A stretch of 55,534 nt of DNA from positions 1 to 55,534 of the forward strand of contig NZ_BBCC01000021.1 of assembly GCF_001311845.1 (NCBI RefSeq). Reading direction: 5' to 3'. Positions 19,627 through 30,594 of the stretch are shown here, piece after piece. Numbering within the stretch: the stretch's first letter is position 1; the number at the start of each line of letters is the position of its first letter. The notes beneath the pieces were generated by a model. That model was not told where the DNA came from. It made no database searches and worked only from the letters and a program-made list of their open reading frames with translations. A program made the translations under genes and the position numbers. Origin of the DNA: Desulfosarcina cetonica JCM 12296 (GTDB lineage Bacteria > Desulfobacterota > Desulfobacteria > Desulfobacterales > Desulfosarcinaceae).

Positions 19627-19908
19627 CTATTTTTCGGACTTCAAGGTTTCAATCTCTTTTTTAAGGTCATCAATCTCTTTTTTGTATTTGGTGGAATCGT
19701 CATCGGCGTCGCTGGCATCGGCTTCGGTGTCATCTTTTTTCCAAGTATCCTTGAGTTCGTCGAATCCCAGGTAAAGGGCCAGACCACCGCCAAGCAGCAG
19801 CATTACCGGAATCGCCCCTGCAAGAAGCTGAAGGAATTCACCAAACCATACCGATAGGCCGATCAGGCCAAGAACAGCTGCCACTGCGCCACCAATTAAC
19901 GTTTTCAT
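19627..19908 (-). CDS. Small two-helix membrane protein with acidic and coiled-coil tail
   Basis: A 93-residue protein not recognised as a known family. Residues 1-24 and about 27-49 are two hydrophobic helices separated by a short loop (VWFGEFLQL). They are followed by FDELKDTWKKDD, a very acidic stretch (EADASDADDDS), and a charged heptad-like helix, KKEIDDLKKEIETLK, likely to form a coiled coil. The ATG at 19908 has AGGAGG ten bases upstream, and a strong terminator follows, so it is an independent, probably well expressed unit. A role as a membrane scaffold is only a guess. Confidence 0.7.
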   Translation of the reverse strand: MKTLIGGAVAAVLGLIGLSVWFGEFLQLLAGAIPVMLLLGGGLALYLGFDELKDTWKKDDTEADASDADDDSTKYKKEIDDLKKEIETLKSEK

Positions 19909-20248
19909 AAAGAATCATCCTCCTATAAACCTTTGTTGAGTTAGACGAACCAAAGTAGATTCGTCGGACCACCTGTGGCCATTTCCCGCCACGGTCGTTC
20001 GACGTGCTTGACGTTTCCCGCCGATTATTCAGTATCGCCGGATGATTTTGCCGATCGATGATTGTCAATGAGGTTCAGATAGACATTAACTTGATAACGA
20101 TATCATCAAGTTATATGCCAATACCATAGAAGCAAGGGTAGCGCAAGCATATTTTTCTCCCTCGAATATGACATTGCAAAGGAGCATGCCTTTTGATATT
20201 TTTTGTAAATTCAATCACCACCGGCATGGAAGCCAACACACCAAAATT

Positions 20249-22891
20249 ATGAATAATTATCAAGATCGCCCCATTATTCAAAGCGGTTCGCGACTTCGCC
20301 GCTGGATTGAGCGTGCCCTGGAAAACACGCATGATCACTTTTTCTGTTTTCTGCCCGCCCCTCCGGGAAAACTGTCCGGCATCTTTCTGAGACGCCTTTT
20401 CTCAGGTGTTTTCATGGGGGGAGAACAAGCCGACATCCTGAAAAACATCCCCCATCATGCCATTATCGTCTATACGGTCCAGTATAAAAGCCGCTTCGAA
20501 TTTCTTTTCGCCCACACCCGCTATCGACAGTTGCGGCTGCCCACGCCACAGTTGATCTTCGACGCCGGCATTTATCTCCTGCAGCCGCTGTCCCGTATTT
20601 TCCGAATCGGCCTGGCCTATCTGGACACGCTGGTGCACCGCCGGCGCATCCAATCCCCCTACCGATCCGATTACTACCGCCGGGCCCTGCTCAACTCGGG
20701 TTGCGCAATGCTTTATCTGGTTGAAAAGAGAGGCTTCTACCGCCGTTTTGTCAAGGCTCAGAACGATCCGCTGGGCTACCTGATCAAGCTCCAAAACAGC
20801 ATTGACCGCCCCATCTATCTGGTTCCCCAGCTGATGTTTTTCAGTAAAAACCCCCAACCGGCGGTGCCCAGCCTGATGGATACCGTTTTCGGCACATCCC
20901 AGAGGCCCGGGATGCTGAGAAAAATGGCCCTTTTGATCCGTTATCCGGGGAAAATCTTCACCGAATTATCTCAACCGTTGAACCTGCGCCAATGGCTCGC
21001 GCAAAGCGCCCATTGGGAAAAAAGCATTGACGACCAGGCGCTTCAACTCAGACGGCAACTCCTCCTGCAACACAACCGCCATCGCCAGAGCATCACCGGC
21101 CCGACGCTCAAATCCAATGAGGAACTCAAGGAGTCGATCCTCACCAGTGACCGCATTAGCCGTTTTATCGCAAAGCATGCCGAATCCCGACAGGAACCGA
21201 TCCAGAAAATCCGAAAAATGGCCGATGGCTATCTTGACGAGATCGCCGCGCGTTACAACCCATCAGCAATTCGTATCCTGTCAGCGGCGGTGGGGTGGAT
21301 CGTAAACGCCATGTTCGACGGTGCCGTCATCGACAAAGCGGGCTTGGCGCGGGTCAAAACCATGTCCCAGAAGGGCCCGCTGATCCTCATTCCCTGCCAT
21401 AAGAGCCATATCGACTACCTGATCCTCTCTTATGTGCTGTACAACAACAATATGCCCTGCCCCCATATCGCCGCCGGGAAGAACCTCTCCTTCTGGCCGT
21501 TGGGTCCGATCTTTCGGGCCGGTGGCGCCTTTTTCCTGCGGCGCACCTTCAAGGGCGCGGTCCTGTATGCCCGGATATTTTCAGCCTATATCCACAAACT
21601 TCTCGAAGAGGGATTCAATATCGAGCTGTTCATCGAGGGCGGCCGCAGCCGGACCGGAAAACTGCTCATGCCCAAGCTGGGAATGATCTCCATGCTTCTT
21701 GAGGCGTATCGCAAGGGTGCCTGCGAGGACATGATCTTTGTGCCGGTATACATCGGCTATGACCGCATTATCGAGGAACAGGCCTATATTCACGAAGTGG
21801 AAGGCGGAAAAAAGGAAGATGAGAACCTTGGCCAGGTCTTCCGTGCCCGGCGCTTTCTGAAGAAGCGTTACGGGAAGATCTACATCAATTTTCACACGCC
21901 CATATCCACGCGGGAGCTCACCGAAGAGAACGGGACCTCCTTGGACCAGATGCCCACCAAGGAAGTCAACGCCTTCTGCCGGAACCTGGGCTGGCGCATC
22001 ATCAATGCCATCGACAAGGAAACCGTGATCACCCCCCACGGGCTGGTTGCCGGAGCGAGTCTGAACATCTCCAGGCCCCGCTTCACCAAAGCGGAATTGT
22101 TGGATGTCGTGGGCGTCTACCTGCGTTGGGCGATGCTCCAGAATGCCAAGCTCGCCGACACGATTATGCTCAATCACACGCTGGCCATGGAAAATGCCAT
22201 CGAGCACTACCTTTCTCGCAAGCTCCTTGAAAAAGCCCCCGGAGACAAGAGCCGGGCAGATGATCAGACGGATTTCGTAGTCAACCCAACCAAACGCAGC
22301 CTATTGGAATTCTACAAGAACAATAGTATCTCCTATTTCGTGCCGGCAGCCTTCACCGCCCTGGCGATCCTTAGAAAGGACGCCTTCCAGTTCAATGCCA
22401 GTGATCTGCACAACACGTACACATTTTTCCAGGACCTGTTCAAATACGAGTTCGCCTTTGACCTGGATCGACCGGCGGTTCAATACGTCAGAAAATCCGT
22501 CAAGAGTTTCATCGACGACGCCATTCTCATGCCCCATGCGACGATCCCCGACTGCTATCAGATCACTTCAGCGGGCTATCGTAAACTGCGTCTGTTCGCC
22601 GCTTTCATGAGGCCCTATCTCGAGTCCTACAAAGTCGTGCTCCATTTTTTGAGAACTCATCGCCATGAGAAGGCAGATGCCAAGGAACGCCTCAAGAAAA
22701 TCCAGAGTCTGGGATTTCAAATGGTCAAGACCAAGGAAATCGAATTGATTGAATCGGTATCCCGCATCAACTACGCCAATGCGTTGTCCTATTTCTCAGC
22801 CGGCGGTACCCGTGACCACGATGCGGATGATCCGCGCCTGGCGCATTTTCAAGCGATCATCGAAAACGACCTGGCACGGGTAATCCCATGA
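20249..22891 (+). CDS. plsB: Glycerol-3-phosphate 1-O-acyltransferase PlsB
   Basis: Catalyses the first acylation of glycerol-3-phosphate in phospholipid synthesis at the inner membrane. The large product (~880 residues, somewhat longer than E. coli PlsB) has all acyltransferase blocks: PCHKSHIDYLILSY (HX4D motif, near residue 390), GGAFFLRRTF, FIEGGRSRTGK and FVPVYIGYDR. Start choice is uncertain: in-frame ATGs at 20168 and 20186 lie upstream (AAAGGAG lies just before 20186, at very short spacing), and I prefer 20249, where the protein begins MNNYQDRPI. The last four bases overlap the next start (ATGA), so it is translationally coupled to the MurU/AmgK-like gene. Confidence 0.93.
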   Translation: MNNYQDRPIIQSGSRLRRWIERALENTHDHFFCFLPAPPGKLSGIFLRRLFSGVFMGGEQADILKNIPHHAIIVYTVQYKSRFEFLFAHTRYRQLRLPTPQLIFDAGIYLLQPLSRIFRIGLAYLDTLVHRRRIQSPYRSDYYRRALLNSGCAMLYLVEKRGFYRRFVKAQNDPLGYLIKLQNSIDRPIYLVPQLMFFSKNPQPAVPSLMDTVFGTSQRPGMLRKMALLIRYPGKIFTELSQPLNLRQWLAQSAHWEKSIDDQALQLRRQLLLQHNRHRQSITGPTLKSNEELKESILTSDRISRFIAKHAESRQEPIQKIRKMADGYLDEIAARYNPSAIRILSAAVGWIVNAMFDGAVIDKAGLARVKTMSQKGPLILIPCHKSHIDYLILSYVLYNNNMPCPHIAAGKNLSFWPLGPIFRAGGAFFLRRTFKGAVLYARIFSAYIHKLLEEGFNIELFIEGGRSRTGKLLMPKLGMISMLLEAYRKGACEDMIFVPVYIGYDRIIEEQAYIHEVEGGKKEDENLGQVFRARRFLKKRYGKIYINFHTPISTRELTEENGTSLDQMPTKEVNAFCRNLGWRIINAIDKETVITPHGLVAGASLNISRPRFTKAELLDVVGVYLRWAMLQNAKLADTIMLNHTLAMENAIEHYLSRKLLEKAPGDKSRADDQTDFVVNPTKRSLLEFYKNNSISYFVPAAFTALAILRKDAFQFNASDLHNTYTFFQDLFKYEFAFDLDRPAVQYVRKSVKSFIDDAILMPHATIPDCYQITSAGYRKLRLFAAFMRPYLESYKVVLHFLRTHRHEKADAKERLKKIQSLGFQMVKTKEIELIESVSRINYANALSYFSAGGTRDHDADDPRLAHFQAIIENDLARVIP

Positions 22892-24581
22892 GGGCACTGG
22901 TCCTGGCCGCCGGATTCGGGACCCGCCTGGCCCCATTCACCGAAACGCTCCCCAAGGCCCTGTTTCCCGTTGCCGGTCAACCGGTGCTCGGCAGAATGAT
23001 CAACCAGCTGAAAGCGGCGGGTTGTGAGGCCGTTGCGGTAAACGTCCACCATCTGGCCCATCGCATCGAAGCTTATCTGACCCAAACGGACTTCGGCTTG
23101 CCCGTCAGGATCAGCCATGAGACGGACATTCTGGGCACGGGGGGGGCGCTTCGCCAATTGGCCGACTTTTGGGACGAGGCCCCCTTTCTGATGGTCAATG
23201 CCGATATCGTCACCGATATTGATTTTTCCAGCGTGTATCGCCATCACCGAACCGGCCGGGCGATGGCGACGTTGACCATGCATGATCGCCCCCCCTTCAA
23301 TCAGGTCTGGGTCGACGAAAAAACCGTATCGCCGGTTTTGCCCGGCTTGCCGGCAACGTGGCCCCCCATGGCCATCGAGAATTGGCCTTCACCGGTATTC
23401 ACGTCATCGAACCGGCGATGATCGACCATCTTCCCGCCGAGCTTTTGCGACATCATTTCTGTGTACCAGCAGCTGATCGATGCCGGTTTCACCATCAACG
23501 CCCATGTGGTAACAGACCATTACTGGCAGGATATGGGCCATCCGCAACGCTATCGCCAGGTGGTCGTGGATGCCATGGCGCCCGATGTTTTTCATTCGGT
23601 TTTCGGTGGCCGGCGGCCATCCGTTGTTGACTGCCACCCCCTTTGCGGTGATGGATCCGACCGGGCCTGGTTTCGTCTGAGCGACGGTCTTCATCAACTG
23701 ATCCTGGCCGATCATGGCATCACCCCCACCCTATTGGGCAGTGAATGGAATGCATTCACCCATATCGGTCGGCACCTTTTTCTATCGGGCCTTCCGGTGC
23801 CGCAGGTCTATGCCCATGACGCCTTCAGTGGGTTGGTCTTTCTCGAGGATTTGGGCGACCGTCATCTGCAACAGGCCGTCAACCAGGCCTCGGGCAGGGA
23901 TGCCATCGAAGCCATCTACCGCCCGGTCATCGATATCTGGATGGATTTGACGCGCAAGGCGGCGGGCGCGTTCGATCCATCCTGGACCTGCCAGAGCCCG
24001 GCGTATGACGCGGCGCTGATTCTCGAAAAGGAGTGCCACTATTTCGTCGAGGCCTTCCTGAACGGGTACCTGGGGCTGGGCGTGGATTATACCGATCTGG
24101 AAGGAGAATTCTCCCGCCTGGCCCGCGCCACCATGGATAACGCCATCGATGGTTTGATTCACCGGGATTTTCAATCCCGCAACATCATGCTCCGCAATGA
24201 CCAGCCTTTTCTGATTGACTTTCAGGGCGCCGCCGCGGGCCGATCCAGTACGACTTGGCATCGCTGCTGATTGACCCTTACGTGGGGCTCGATGCGGCGC
24301 TACAGAAGCGGTTGCTGGCGTATGCAACGGACCTGGCGGTGAAATCGCTGGGATGTGACCCTGTCCGTTTCATCCGCGGCTATCATTGCTGCAGGGTCAC
24401 CCGTAATCTGCAGATGCTGGGCGCCTTTGGCCACTTAACGCGGGTCAAAAACAAGCCGGCATTCGCGACATGGATTCCCATGGCGGCCGACATGCTGGGC
24501 AGACATCTCAAACGCATCGAAGACCTCGAACTGCCAGGTGTGTATGCCATTGCCCGCCAAATCGCCGACCTGAGGTCATAA
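22888..24581 (+). CDS. Fused nucleotidyltransferase-kinase (MurU-like plus AmgK-like), three frame slips
   Basis: One gene of about 564 codons is broken by indels near 23320 (A6 run), 23447 and 24230. Residues 1-~235 form a sugar-phosphate nucleotidylyltransferase: LAAGFGTRLAPFTETLPKA, ILGTGGALRQL, MVNADIV. The second half is an aminoglycoside-phosphotransferase-like kinase: GDGSDRAWFRLSDG, LVFLEDLGDRHLQ, catalytic LIHRDFQSRNIML and FLIDFQG, ending in a helical PYVGLDAALQKRLLAY region. In Pseudomonas separate AmgK and MurU make MurNAc-1-phosphate and UDP-MurNAc, so the fusion suggests cell-wall sugar recycling, supported by NamZ nearby. A different sugar substrate is possible. It overlaps plsB by four bases. 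Confidence 0.82.
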
Positions 24582-24645
24582 GGCGACCCCTTGCACCGGC
24601 AACCCGAAGAAGAACCCCAAACGGTCAACACAAGGAGACAACATT

Positions 24646-25473
24646 TTGGAACCGATCAAGATCATCATTAACGGGCTCCCCGGCAATGTCGCCACGACCA
24701 TTGCCACGCATGCCAACAAAGATCCCCGCATATCGCTCTTACCGTATTCCCTGACCGGGCCGGAGATCGACATCGCCCAGGTCCCCATCCATGACATGCT
24801 GGTCGAACTGATCCCCCCGGACCGGTGCGACGAACGGCTGCAAACGCTTCGCCGGCAATACGGTGATTTCATCTGCGTCGACTTTACCCACCCCACGGCG
24901 GTCAATGCCAATGCCGAACGCTATTGCCGGCACCACCTGCCATTTGTCATGGGAACCACCGGCGGCGACCGCGCGGAACTGGTTGAGCAAGTCGAGATGT
25001 CCGATATCTGTGCCGTTATCGCGCCCAACATGGCCAAACAGATCGTTGGCTTTCAGGCCATGATGGAGTACGCCGCCGCCACCTTCCCCGGCCTTTTCAA
25101 GGGGTACCGTCTTTCGGTGCGCGAAAGCCACCAGGCCGGCAAGGCCGATACCAGCGGCACCGCCAAGGCGGTGGTCGACAGTTTTATGCGCATGGGTGTC
25201 GATTTTTCGATGGAACAGATCGTCAAGGAGCGCGACCCGGCGATCCAGCATGAACAGTGGGGCATTCCCAAGGACTATCTGTCCGGCCACGGCTGGCACA
25301 CCTACCATCTGACATCAGCGGACGGAACGGTGGCCTTTGAATTCCAACATAACGTCAACGGCCGCGAGATCTACGCCGAAGGGACCCTTGACGCCATCTG
25401 TTTCCTGGCGGGCCGACGCCGCGCTGGCGAAAACGGCCGGGTTTTCAGTATGATCGATGTGCTCAAAGGGTAG
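24646..25473 (+). CDS. dapB: 4-hydroxy-tetrahydrodipicolinate reductase, plant-like type
   Basis: NAD(P)H-dependent reductase of lysine and diaminopimelate synthesis; 275 residues. It has a modified dinucleotide loop, IIINGLPGNVATTIATH (residues 6-22), VDFTHPTAVN, MGTTGGDR, APNMAKQIV, and the catalytic ESHQAGKADTSGTAKAVVDS block. This ESHQAGK form, rather than the HHRHK of E. coli DapB, is typical of the plant-like branch. Translation appears to start at TTG 24646, preceded by AAGGAGA at good spacing, since no in-frame ATG lies upstream of the conserved loop. It follows the MurU/AmgK-like gene by 64 bases; both would feed cell-wall precursor supply. Confidence 0.9.
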   Translation: MEPIKIIINGLPGNVATTIATHANKDPRISLLPYSLTGPEIDIAQVPIHDMLVELIPPDRCDERLQTLRRQYGDFICVDFTHPTAVNANAERYCRHHLPFVMGTTGGDRAELVEQVEMSDICAVIAPNMAKQIVGFQAMMEYAAATFPGLFKGYRLSVRESHQAGKADTSGTAKAVVDSFMRMGVDFSMEQIVKERDPAIQHEQWGIPKDYLSGHGWHTYHLTSADGTVAFEFQHNVNGREIYAEGTLDAICFLAGRRRAGENGRVFSMIDVLKG

Positions 25474-25647
25474 GCCGTCTGTTAAATTTACGCTCTTTTT
25501 TTGTGCCGCAACGGTTAAGTTGGCGAAAAAGCTGCCGATGATACCCCTGAAATTGTGCATACCATTGAATCACCCGCCGGTTATGCGTGGAGAAAAAAAT
25601 AAAACGCGGCATTCGACGGCGACAAACAACCACTTGATGGGGGAATC

Positions 25648-26106
25648 ATGGACGTTAAGTACATCAACCCGTTCGTTAACGCGGTCAAGAATCTTTTCAA
25701 TACGATGATCAACGTGCCCTTCAAACTGGGAAAGCCCAGTCTGAAAAAAGGCAACGAGCCTGAACACGAAATCAGTGGGATCATCGGTCTCTCGGGTACC
25801 GTGTCCGGATGCGTGGTGATCAACCTTTCCAAGGCTATCGCCCTCCAGCTGGTTTCGGCCCTGATTGGAGATGAAGTCACCGAGCTGGACGATGACTGTA
25901 CCGACGCCATTGGTGAAATCGCCAACATGATCGCCGGCAACGCCAAAACCGACTTTCCCTCTTCGGGAACCTCCATCAGCGTGCCCAGCGTGGTCATCGG
26001 CAAGCACAAGGTCTCCTACCCGTCCGGCCTGCCGATCATCTCCATTCCGTGTATTACCGACAAAGGGGAGCTGGTCATCGAAGTGGCCCTGAAAAACAAC
26101 GGGTGA
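25648..26106 (+). CDS. CheX-like chemotaxis phosphatase domain protein
   Basis: A 152-residue protein of the CheC/CheX/FliY family, whose members dephosphorylate CheY-P. After MDVKYINPFVNAVKNLF it shows SGTVSGCVVINLSKAIAL and the phosphatase helix DAIGEIANMIAGNAK (about residues 89-103), which contains the conserved glutamate and asparagine (ExxN). The carboxyl part, LPIISIPCITDKGELVIEVAL, fits the beta-strand end of the fold. A GGGGGAA precedes the ATG at 25648. No other chemotaxis gene is nearby, so it may act on an unlinked response regulator. Confidence 0.82.
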   Translation: MDVKYINPFVNAVKNLFNTMINVPFKLGKPSLKKGNEPEHEISGIIGLSGTVSGCVVINLSKAIALQLVSALIGDEVTELDDDCTDAIGEIANMIAGNAKTDFPSSGTSISVPSVVIGKHKVSYPSGLPIISIPCITDKGELVIEVALKNNG

Positions 26107-26152
26107 TGGACGCTCGTCCTCACCCCTCGTCGACTGATAGCATAAGAAATAA

Positions 26153-26196
26153 AACACCCGCCCGGCCGAGTAGCCGCAGCGGGTGTTATTTTTTCA
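26153..26196. terminator. Bidirectional terminator between cheX and alaS
   Basis: AACACCCGC (26153-26161) pairs with GCGGGTGTT (26179-26187), followed by ATTTTTT on the plus strand and flanked by an A-rich side. It lies between convergent genes and probably serves both. Confidence 0.8.
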
Positions 26197-26221
26197 GGAA
26201 TGATGTATTCGTAAAAAAAGC

Positions 26222-28848
26222 TTATCCCTTCTGGATCAACTCACGGGCCTTGGCCAGGGCCTGGAGCAGGTGCTGTGGCTGCGTTCCCCCGGCTTGAGCC
26301 ATATCCGGCCGGCCACCGCCGCCGCCGCCCACCTCGCTGGCGATGGCCTTGATCATTTTGCCGGCATGAAAACGAGCGGTCAAATCCTTGGCAACCACCA
26401 CGATCAGCAGCGCCTTGCCACCCGCCTCGGCCCCCAACACCACGATACCCGAACCGAGCTGGTCCTTGAAGCGATCGGCCAGTTCCCTGAGTGCCGCCGG
26501 CTGGTCGACGGTCACGGCCTGGATAATGGCCTGCACCCCATTGATCGTCTCAACTTGCCCGCCGCTGTCCTTGGCCTGAATCTCGGCCAACTGGGTCTTC
26601 AGTTGGTGGGTCTCTTTTTCAAGGGTCTTCAAGGCCGCAAGAAGGGCTTCGACCCGTTTGACCACGGCATCGGGCTTGTCCTTGACCAGGTGGCCCACGG
26701 CGTTTAGCGTACGGTTGGCCTTTTGCACATGCCCTATGGCCGCGCTGCCCGTCAACGCCTCGATGCGGCGGACCCCCGAGGCCACGCTCGATTCGGAAAT
26801 AATTTTGAACAGACCGATGTTGCCGGTCCGGGAGGTGTGGGTGCCGCCACAAAGTTCGCGGCTGAAGGTATCCAGGCTGATCACCCGCACCCGATCGCCG
26901 TATTTCTCTTCGAACAGGGCCGTGGCACCAGATGCCACCGCTTCCTCCATGCCCATTTCGGCGATGTCGACGGGGACGTTCTGACGGATGCGGGTATTGA
27001 CCTCCGTTTCAATGCGCTCCAAGCTTCCGGCTCAATCTGCGAGAAATGGGTAAAATCGAAGCGCAATCGATCCGGCGCCACCAGTGAGCCGGCCTGTTTG
27101 ACATGATCGCCCAATTCTTGCCGCAAGGCGGCATGCAGGATGTGGGTGGCCGTGTGGTTGAGCGCAATGGCCGACCGTCGCTCGCCGTCAACGCTCAGCA
27201 TCACGGTCTGCCCGCTGGTTAGCCGGCCGTTTTTGAGTTCTCCCTTGTGAATGATGATGCCGGTGGGATCCTTGATTGTCTCATCGACGACCATCTCGAC
27301 ACCCGGCGCCGTAATGGTGCCCTGGTCGCCCACCTGCCCGCCGGCTTCACCGTAAAAGGGGGTTACCGAGGTGACCACTTCAACGCGCGAACCGGCATCG
27401 GCGGCATCCACCGCCTGGCCATCCTTGACCAGGAGCACGACCCGCGCCTCGCAGGCGAGCGTTCCATAGCCGACGAACTCCGGTTTTTCGCCCGACGCGC
27501 TCAACTGGCGATAGGCATCCGAAACCCCGCTGAAGGCGACTTTCGATCGGGATTTTTTACGCTGCTCGTCCATGCAGTGCTCGAACCCCTCCGTATCCAG
27601 GCTCAGGCCCTCGTCACGGACCACGTCGCGCACGATGTCCACCGGGAATCCAAAGGTATCGTAGAGTTTGAAGATCAGGTCGCCGGGAACCTGCTTACCG
27701 CCTTTGGCCCGGATCTCGCCAAGCGTGTCACCCAGCACCCGCAGCCCGTTATCCAGGGTTTCGGAAAAACGAATTTCCTCGTTCTCGATCACATTGGTGA
27801 TAAACGCCGCGGCGCCCTTGAGTTCCGGGTAAGCCGGTTCCATGATATCGAAGACCACCCGCGCGGTCTCGTGGAGAAACGGTTTGGTCAGGCCGATGTT
27901 GCGTCCGTAACGGATGGCCCGGCGCATGATGCGGCGCAGCACATAGCCTCGCCCCTCGTTGGACGGCAGTACGCCATCGCCGATGAGAAAAGCGGCCGCC
28001 CGGCTATGGTCGGCGATCACCTTCATGGCCACATCATGGGACGGGTTTTCACCGTAGGCCCTTTCGGCCAATTGTTCGGCACGTTGAATGATCGGAAAAA
28101 TCAGGTCGGTCTCGAAGTTGTTGTTCACCTGCTGGATCACCGAGGCCATACGCTCGAGCCCCAGACCGGTGTCGATACTCGGCCTGGGAAGGGGTGTCAT
28201 CGTCCCGGCCGCATCCCGATTGAACTGCATGAACACCAGGTTCCAGATTTCCAGGAAGCGGTCGCAATCGCAGGCCACATCGCAATCCGGTCGTCCGCAG
28301 CCATACGCTTCTCCGCGGTCGAGGTGAATTTCACTGCAGGGTCCGCAAGGTCCGGTGTCTCCCATGGACCAGAAGTTGTCCGCCTCACCCAGGCGGATCA
28401 TCCGGGACTCGGGAATCCCAATATGCCTCGTCCACAGGTCCCAGGCCTCGTCGTCATCCAAATAAACCGACGCCCAGAGCTTGTCGGCCGGCAGTCCGTA
28501 GCCATTCACCAAAAGGTCCCAGGCAAATTCAACGGCCTTCTCCTTGAAGTAATCGCCAAAGGAGAAATTGCCCAGCATCTCGAAAAAGGTGTGGTGCCGG
28601 GCCGTATAACCGACGTTCTCCAAGTCATTGTGCTTGCCGCCGGCACGCACGCACTTCTGGGAAGTCGCGGCCCGCAGATAGTCGCGCTTTTCCTCCCCCA
28701 AAAAGGTTCGTTTGAATTGCACCATGCCGGCATTGGTAAACAGCAGCGTGGGGTCATCCTGGGGAATCAGGGATGAACTGCGCACCACCCGGTGGTTGTG
28801 TTTCTTAAAAAAATCGAGGTAGCGTTGTCGAATCTCGTTGCCGGTCAT
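26222..28848 (-). CDS. alaS: Alanyl-tRNA synthetase, frameshifted near 27021
   Basis: Charges tRNA-Ala and edits mischarged Ser and Gly. The amino part starts MTGNEIRQRYLDFFKKHNH (I use the ATG at 28848 because AGGAG sits six bases upstream). It contains TFFEMLGNFSFGDYFKEKA and GVLPSNEGRGYVLRRIMRR of the class II catalytic domain. The frame changes after FSQIEPEA; the remainder, from ERIETEVNTRIRQN, gives the editing domain with the zinc site CGGTHTSRTG and the DHHA1/C-Ala end (GGGGGRPDMAQAGG). Restoring one base near 27021 gives ~875 residues, the normal length. It lies 38 bases after recA. Confidence 0.93.
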
Positions 28849-28886
28849 AACCATCTCCTGGAACCTGTGTACATCTTACAGGGCGT

Positions 28887-29931
28887 CTACTTCTTGTCCT
28901 TCTTTTCGGGACGTTCCTTTTCCTCCGCGACGGGGGTGAGCAAGCCAACCGCTTCGCGCACTTTCGTGTCGATGGTGGTAAACAGATCGGCGTTGTCCAT
29001 GAAGAATCGTTTGACGTTTTCACGGCCCTGGCCGATGCGTTCGCCGTTATAGCTGTACCAGGAACCGCTTTTTTCGATAATGCCGACGTTGACCCCCACA
29101 TCCAAAAGATCGCCGGAACGGGAAATCCCCTCACCATACATGATGTCGAACTCGGCCTCCTTGAACGGCGGCGCCATTTTATTTTTTACGACCTTGACCC
29201 GTGTCCGGTTGCCCACCACGTCCTGGCCATCCTTGATGGCACCGATACGGCGAATGTCCAGGCGCAATGACGCATAGAACTTCAAGGCGTTGCCACCGGT
29301 GGTGGTTTCCGGGTTGCCGAACATCACCCCGATCTTCATGCGGATCTGGTTGATGAAGATCACCGACGTCATGGTTTTGCCGATATTGGCGGTCAACTTG
29401 CGTAGCGCCTGGGACATCAGCCGCGCCTGAAGTCCCATGTGGGCATCGCCCATCTCGCCTTCGATTTCGGCCCGTGGAACCAGAGCGGCCACACTGTCGA
29501 TCACCATCACGTCAATGGCGCCGCTGCGCACCAGCATGTCGGCGATCTCCAGTGCTTGTTCGCCCGTATCGGGCTGGGAGACCAGCAATTCATCACAGTT
29601 GACCCCCAGCTTGCGGGCATAAGTGATGTCGAGGGCATGCTCGGCGTCGATAAATGCCCGCAATCCCCCCTTGTTTCTGGGCATTGGCGACCGCGTGCAG
29701 GGCCAGGGTGGTTTTTCCCGAGCTCTCGGGCCCGAAAATCTCGATCACCCGCCCGCGGGGCAAGCCACCGATTCCCAAGGCGCGGTCCAGCTCGATGGAA
29801 CCCGTTGAAATAACGGGTACATTTTCAACCGGTCGGGCACCCAGCTTCATCACCGCACCCTTGCCGAACTGGCGCTCGATCTGCCCCATGGCAGCATCCA
29901 CAGCCTTGGCTTTATCCGGTGAAATGGTCAT
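28887..29931 (-). CDS. recA: Recombinase RecA, frameshifted near 29657
   Basis: Strand-exchange ATPase of recombination and the SOS response. The start at 29931 ([20 protein letters not shown]) has GGGAGGA upstream. Walker A is [17 protein letters not shown]; the frame then slips at AQKQGGIA, where one extra G seems present, and continues as [18 protein letters not shown] and [19 protein letters not shown] (Walker B), with loop L2 in [19 protein letters not shown]. The tail is a lysine-rich, acidic stretch as usual. Total length is about 347 residues. No recX follows; alaS is next. I saw no clear LexA box upstream, where thpR overlaps the leader. Confidence 0.95.
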
Positions 29932-29978
29932 ATCGTCCTCCCATGGCAATAAACGGTAGAATGGCGCTGCCGGCACCC

Positions 29979-30551
29979 TCACGTTGGCAGTGACGCCGTG
30001 TGCAGCACGGTGTATTTTGCGCCGGATGGTCGCAGCACGCTTTGATATAAACGCACCTGTTCCACGATAAACGGCGTCGAGGTCATATTCTGCAAGGCCG
30101 CCATCGATACACGCACGCTGTCGGCATCAATGCGTTGACGGACTCGACCAATGGTCAGATGGGCCCGAAACGGACGGTTTTCCCTTTCGTAGCCAATTTT
30201 TTCCAACGCGGCGTCCACCATCGTTTGCAGGCCACCCAATGGTTGCAGATCCCCCTTGAGCCCGACCCACAACACCCTCGCCCGGCGAAAGTTGGGAAAG
30301 ACGCCGCACCCTTGGGCGAATAGCGAGAAGGAGGCAGTCGCGGCACTACTTTCATCCAGCTGGACGGCAATCGCAGGCACCTTCGATCGATCAATCTCGC
30401 CAAGGAATTTCAGGGTAAGATGGATATTCTCGGGGCGGACCCAGCGAACGTTCATGGACGTCGACCGCAAACGCTGCTGAATCTGCCGCAGAAACGCGAT
30501 TACCGCCTCTGGAAGCGGGATGGCAATAAAGGCGCGCAGTGTTTGGGACAT
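29979..30551 (-). CDS. thpR: RNA 2',3'-cyclic phosphodiesterase (2H superfamily, ThpR-like)
   Basis: A 190-residue 2H phosphoesterase. The two catalytic histidine motifs are visible as [12 protein letters not shown] (about residues 42-53) and [11 protein letters not shown] (about 128-138). ThpR hydrolyses 2',3'-cyclic phosphate ends of RNA. It starts [17 protein letters not shown]. It lies just upstream of recA with a 47-base gap, which places the recA ribosome site shortly after its stop. The cellular role of this family remains loosely defined. Confidence 0.88.
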   Translation of the reverse strand: MSQTLRAFIAIPLPEAVIAFLRQIQQRLRSTSMNVRWVRPENIHLTLKFLGEIDRSKVPAIAVQLDESSAATASFSLFAQGCGVFPNFRRARVLWVGLKGDLQPLGGLQTMVDAALEKIGYERENRPFRAHLTIGRVRQRIDADSVRVSMAALQNMTSTPFIVEQVRLYQSVLRPSGAKYTVLHTASLPT

Positions 30552-30594
30552 CGGGGGCGATGGGTCCTTTCGCGGTCACGCTTTTATAAGCGGG

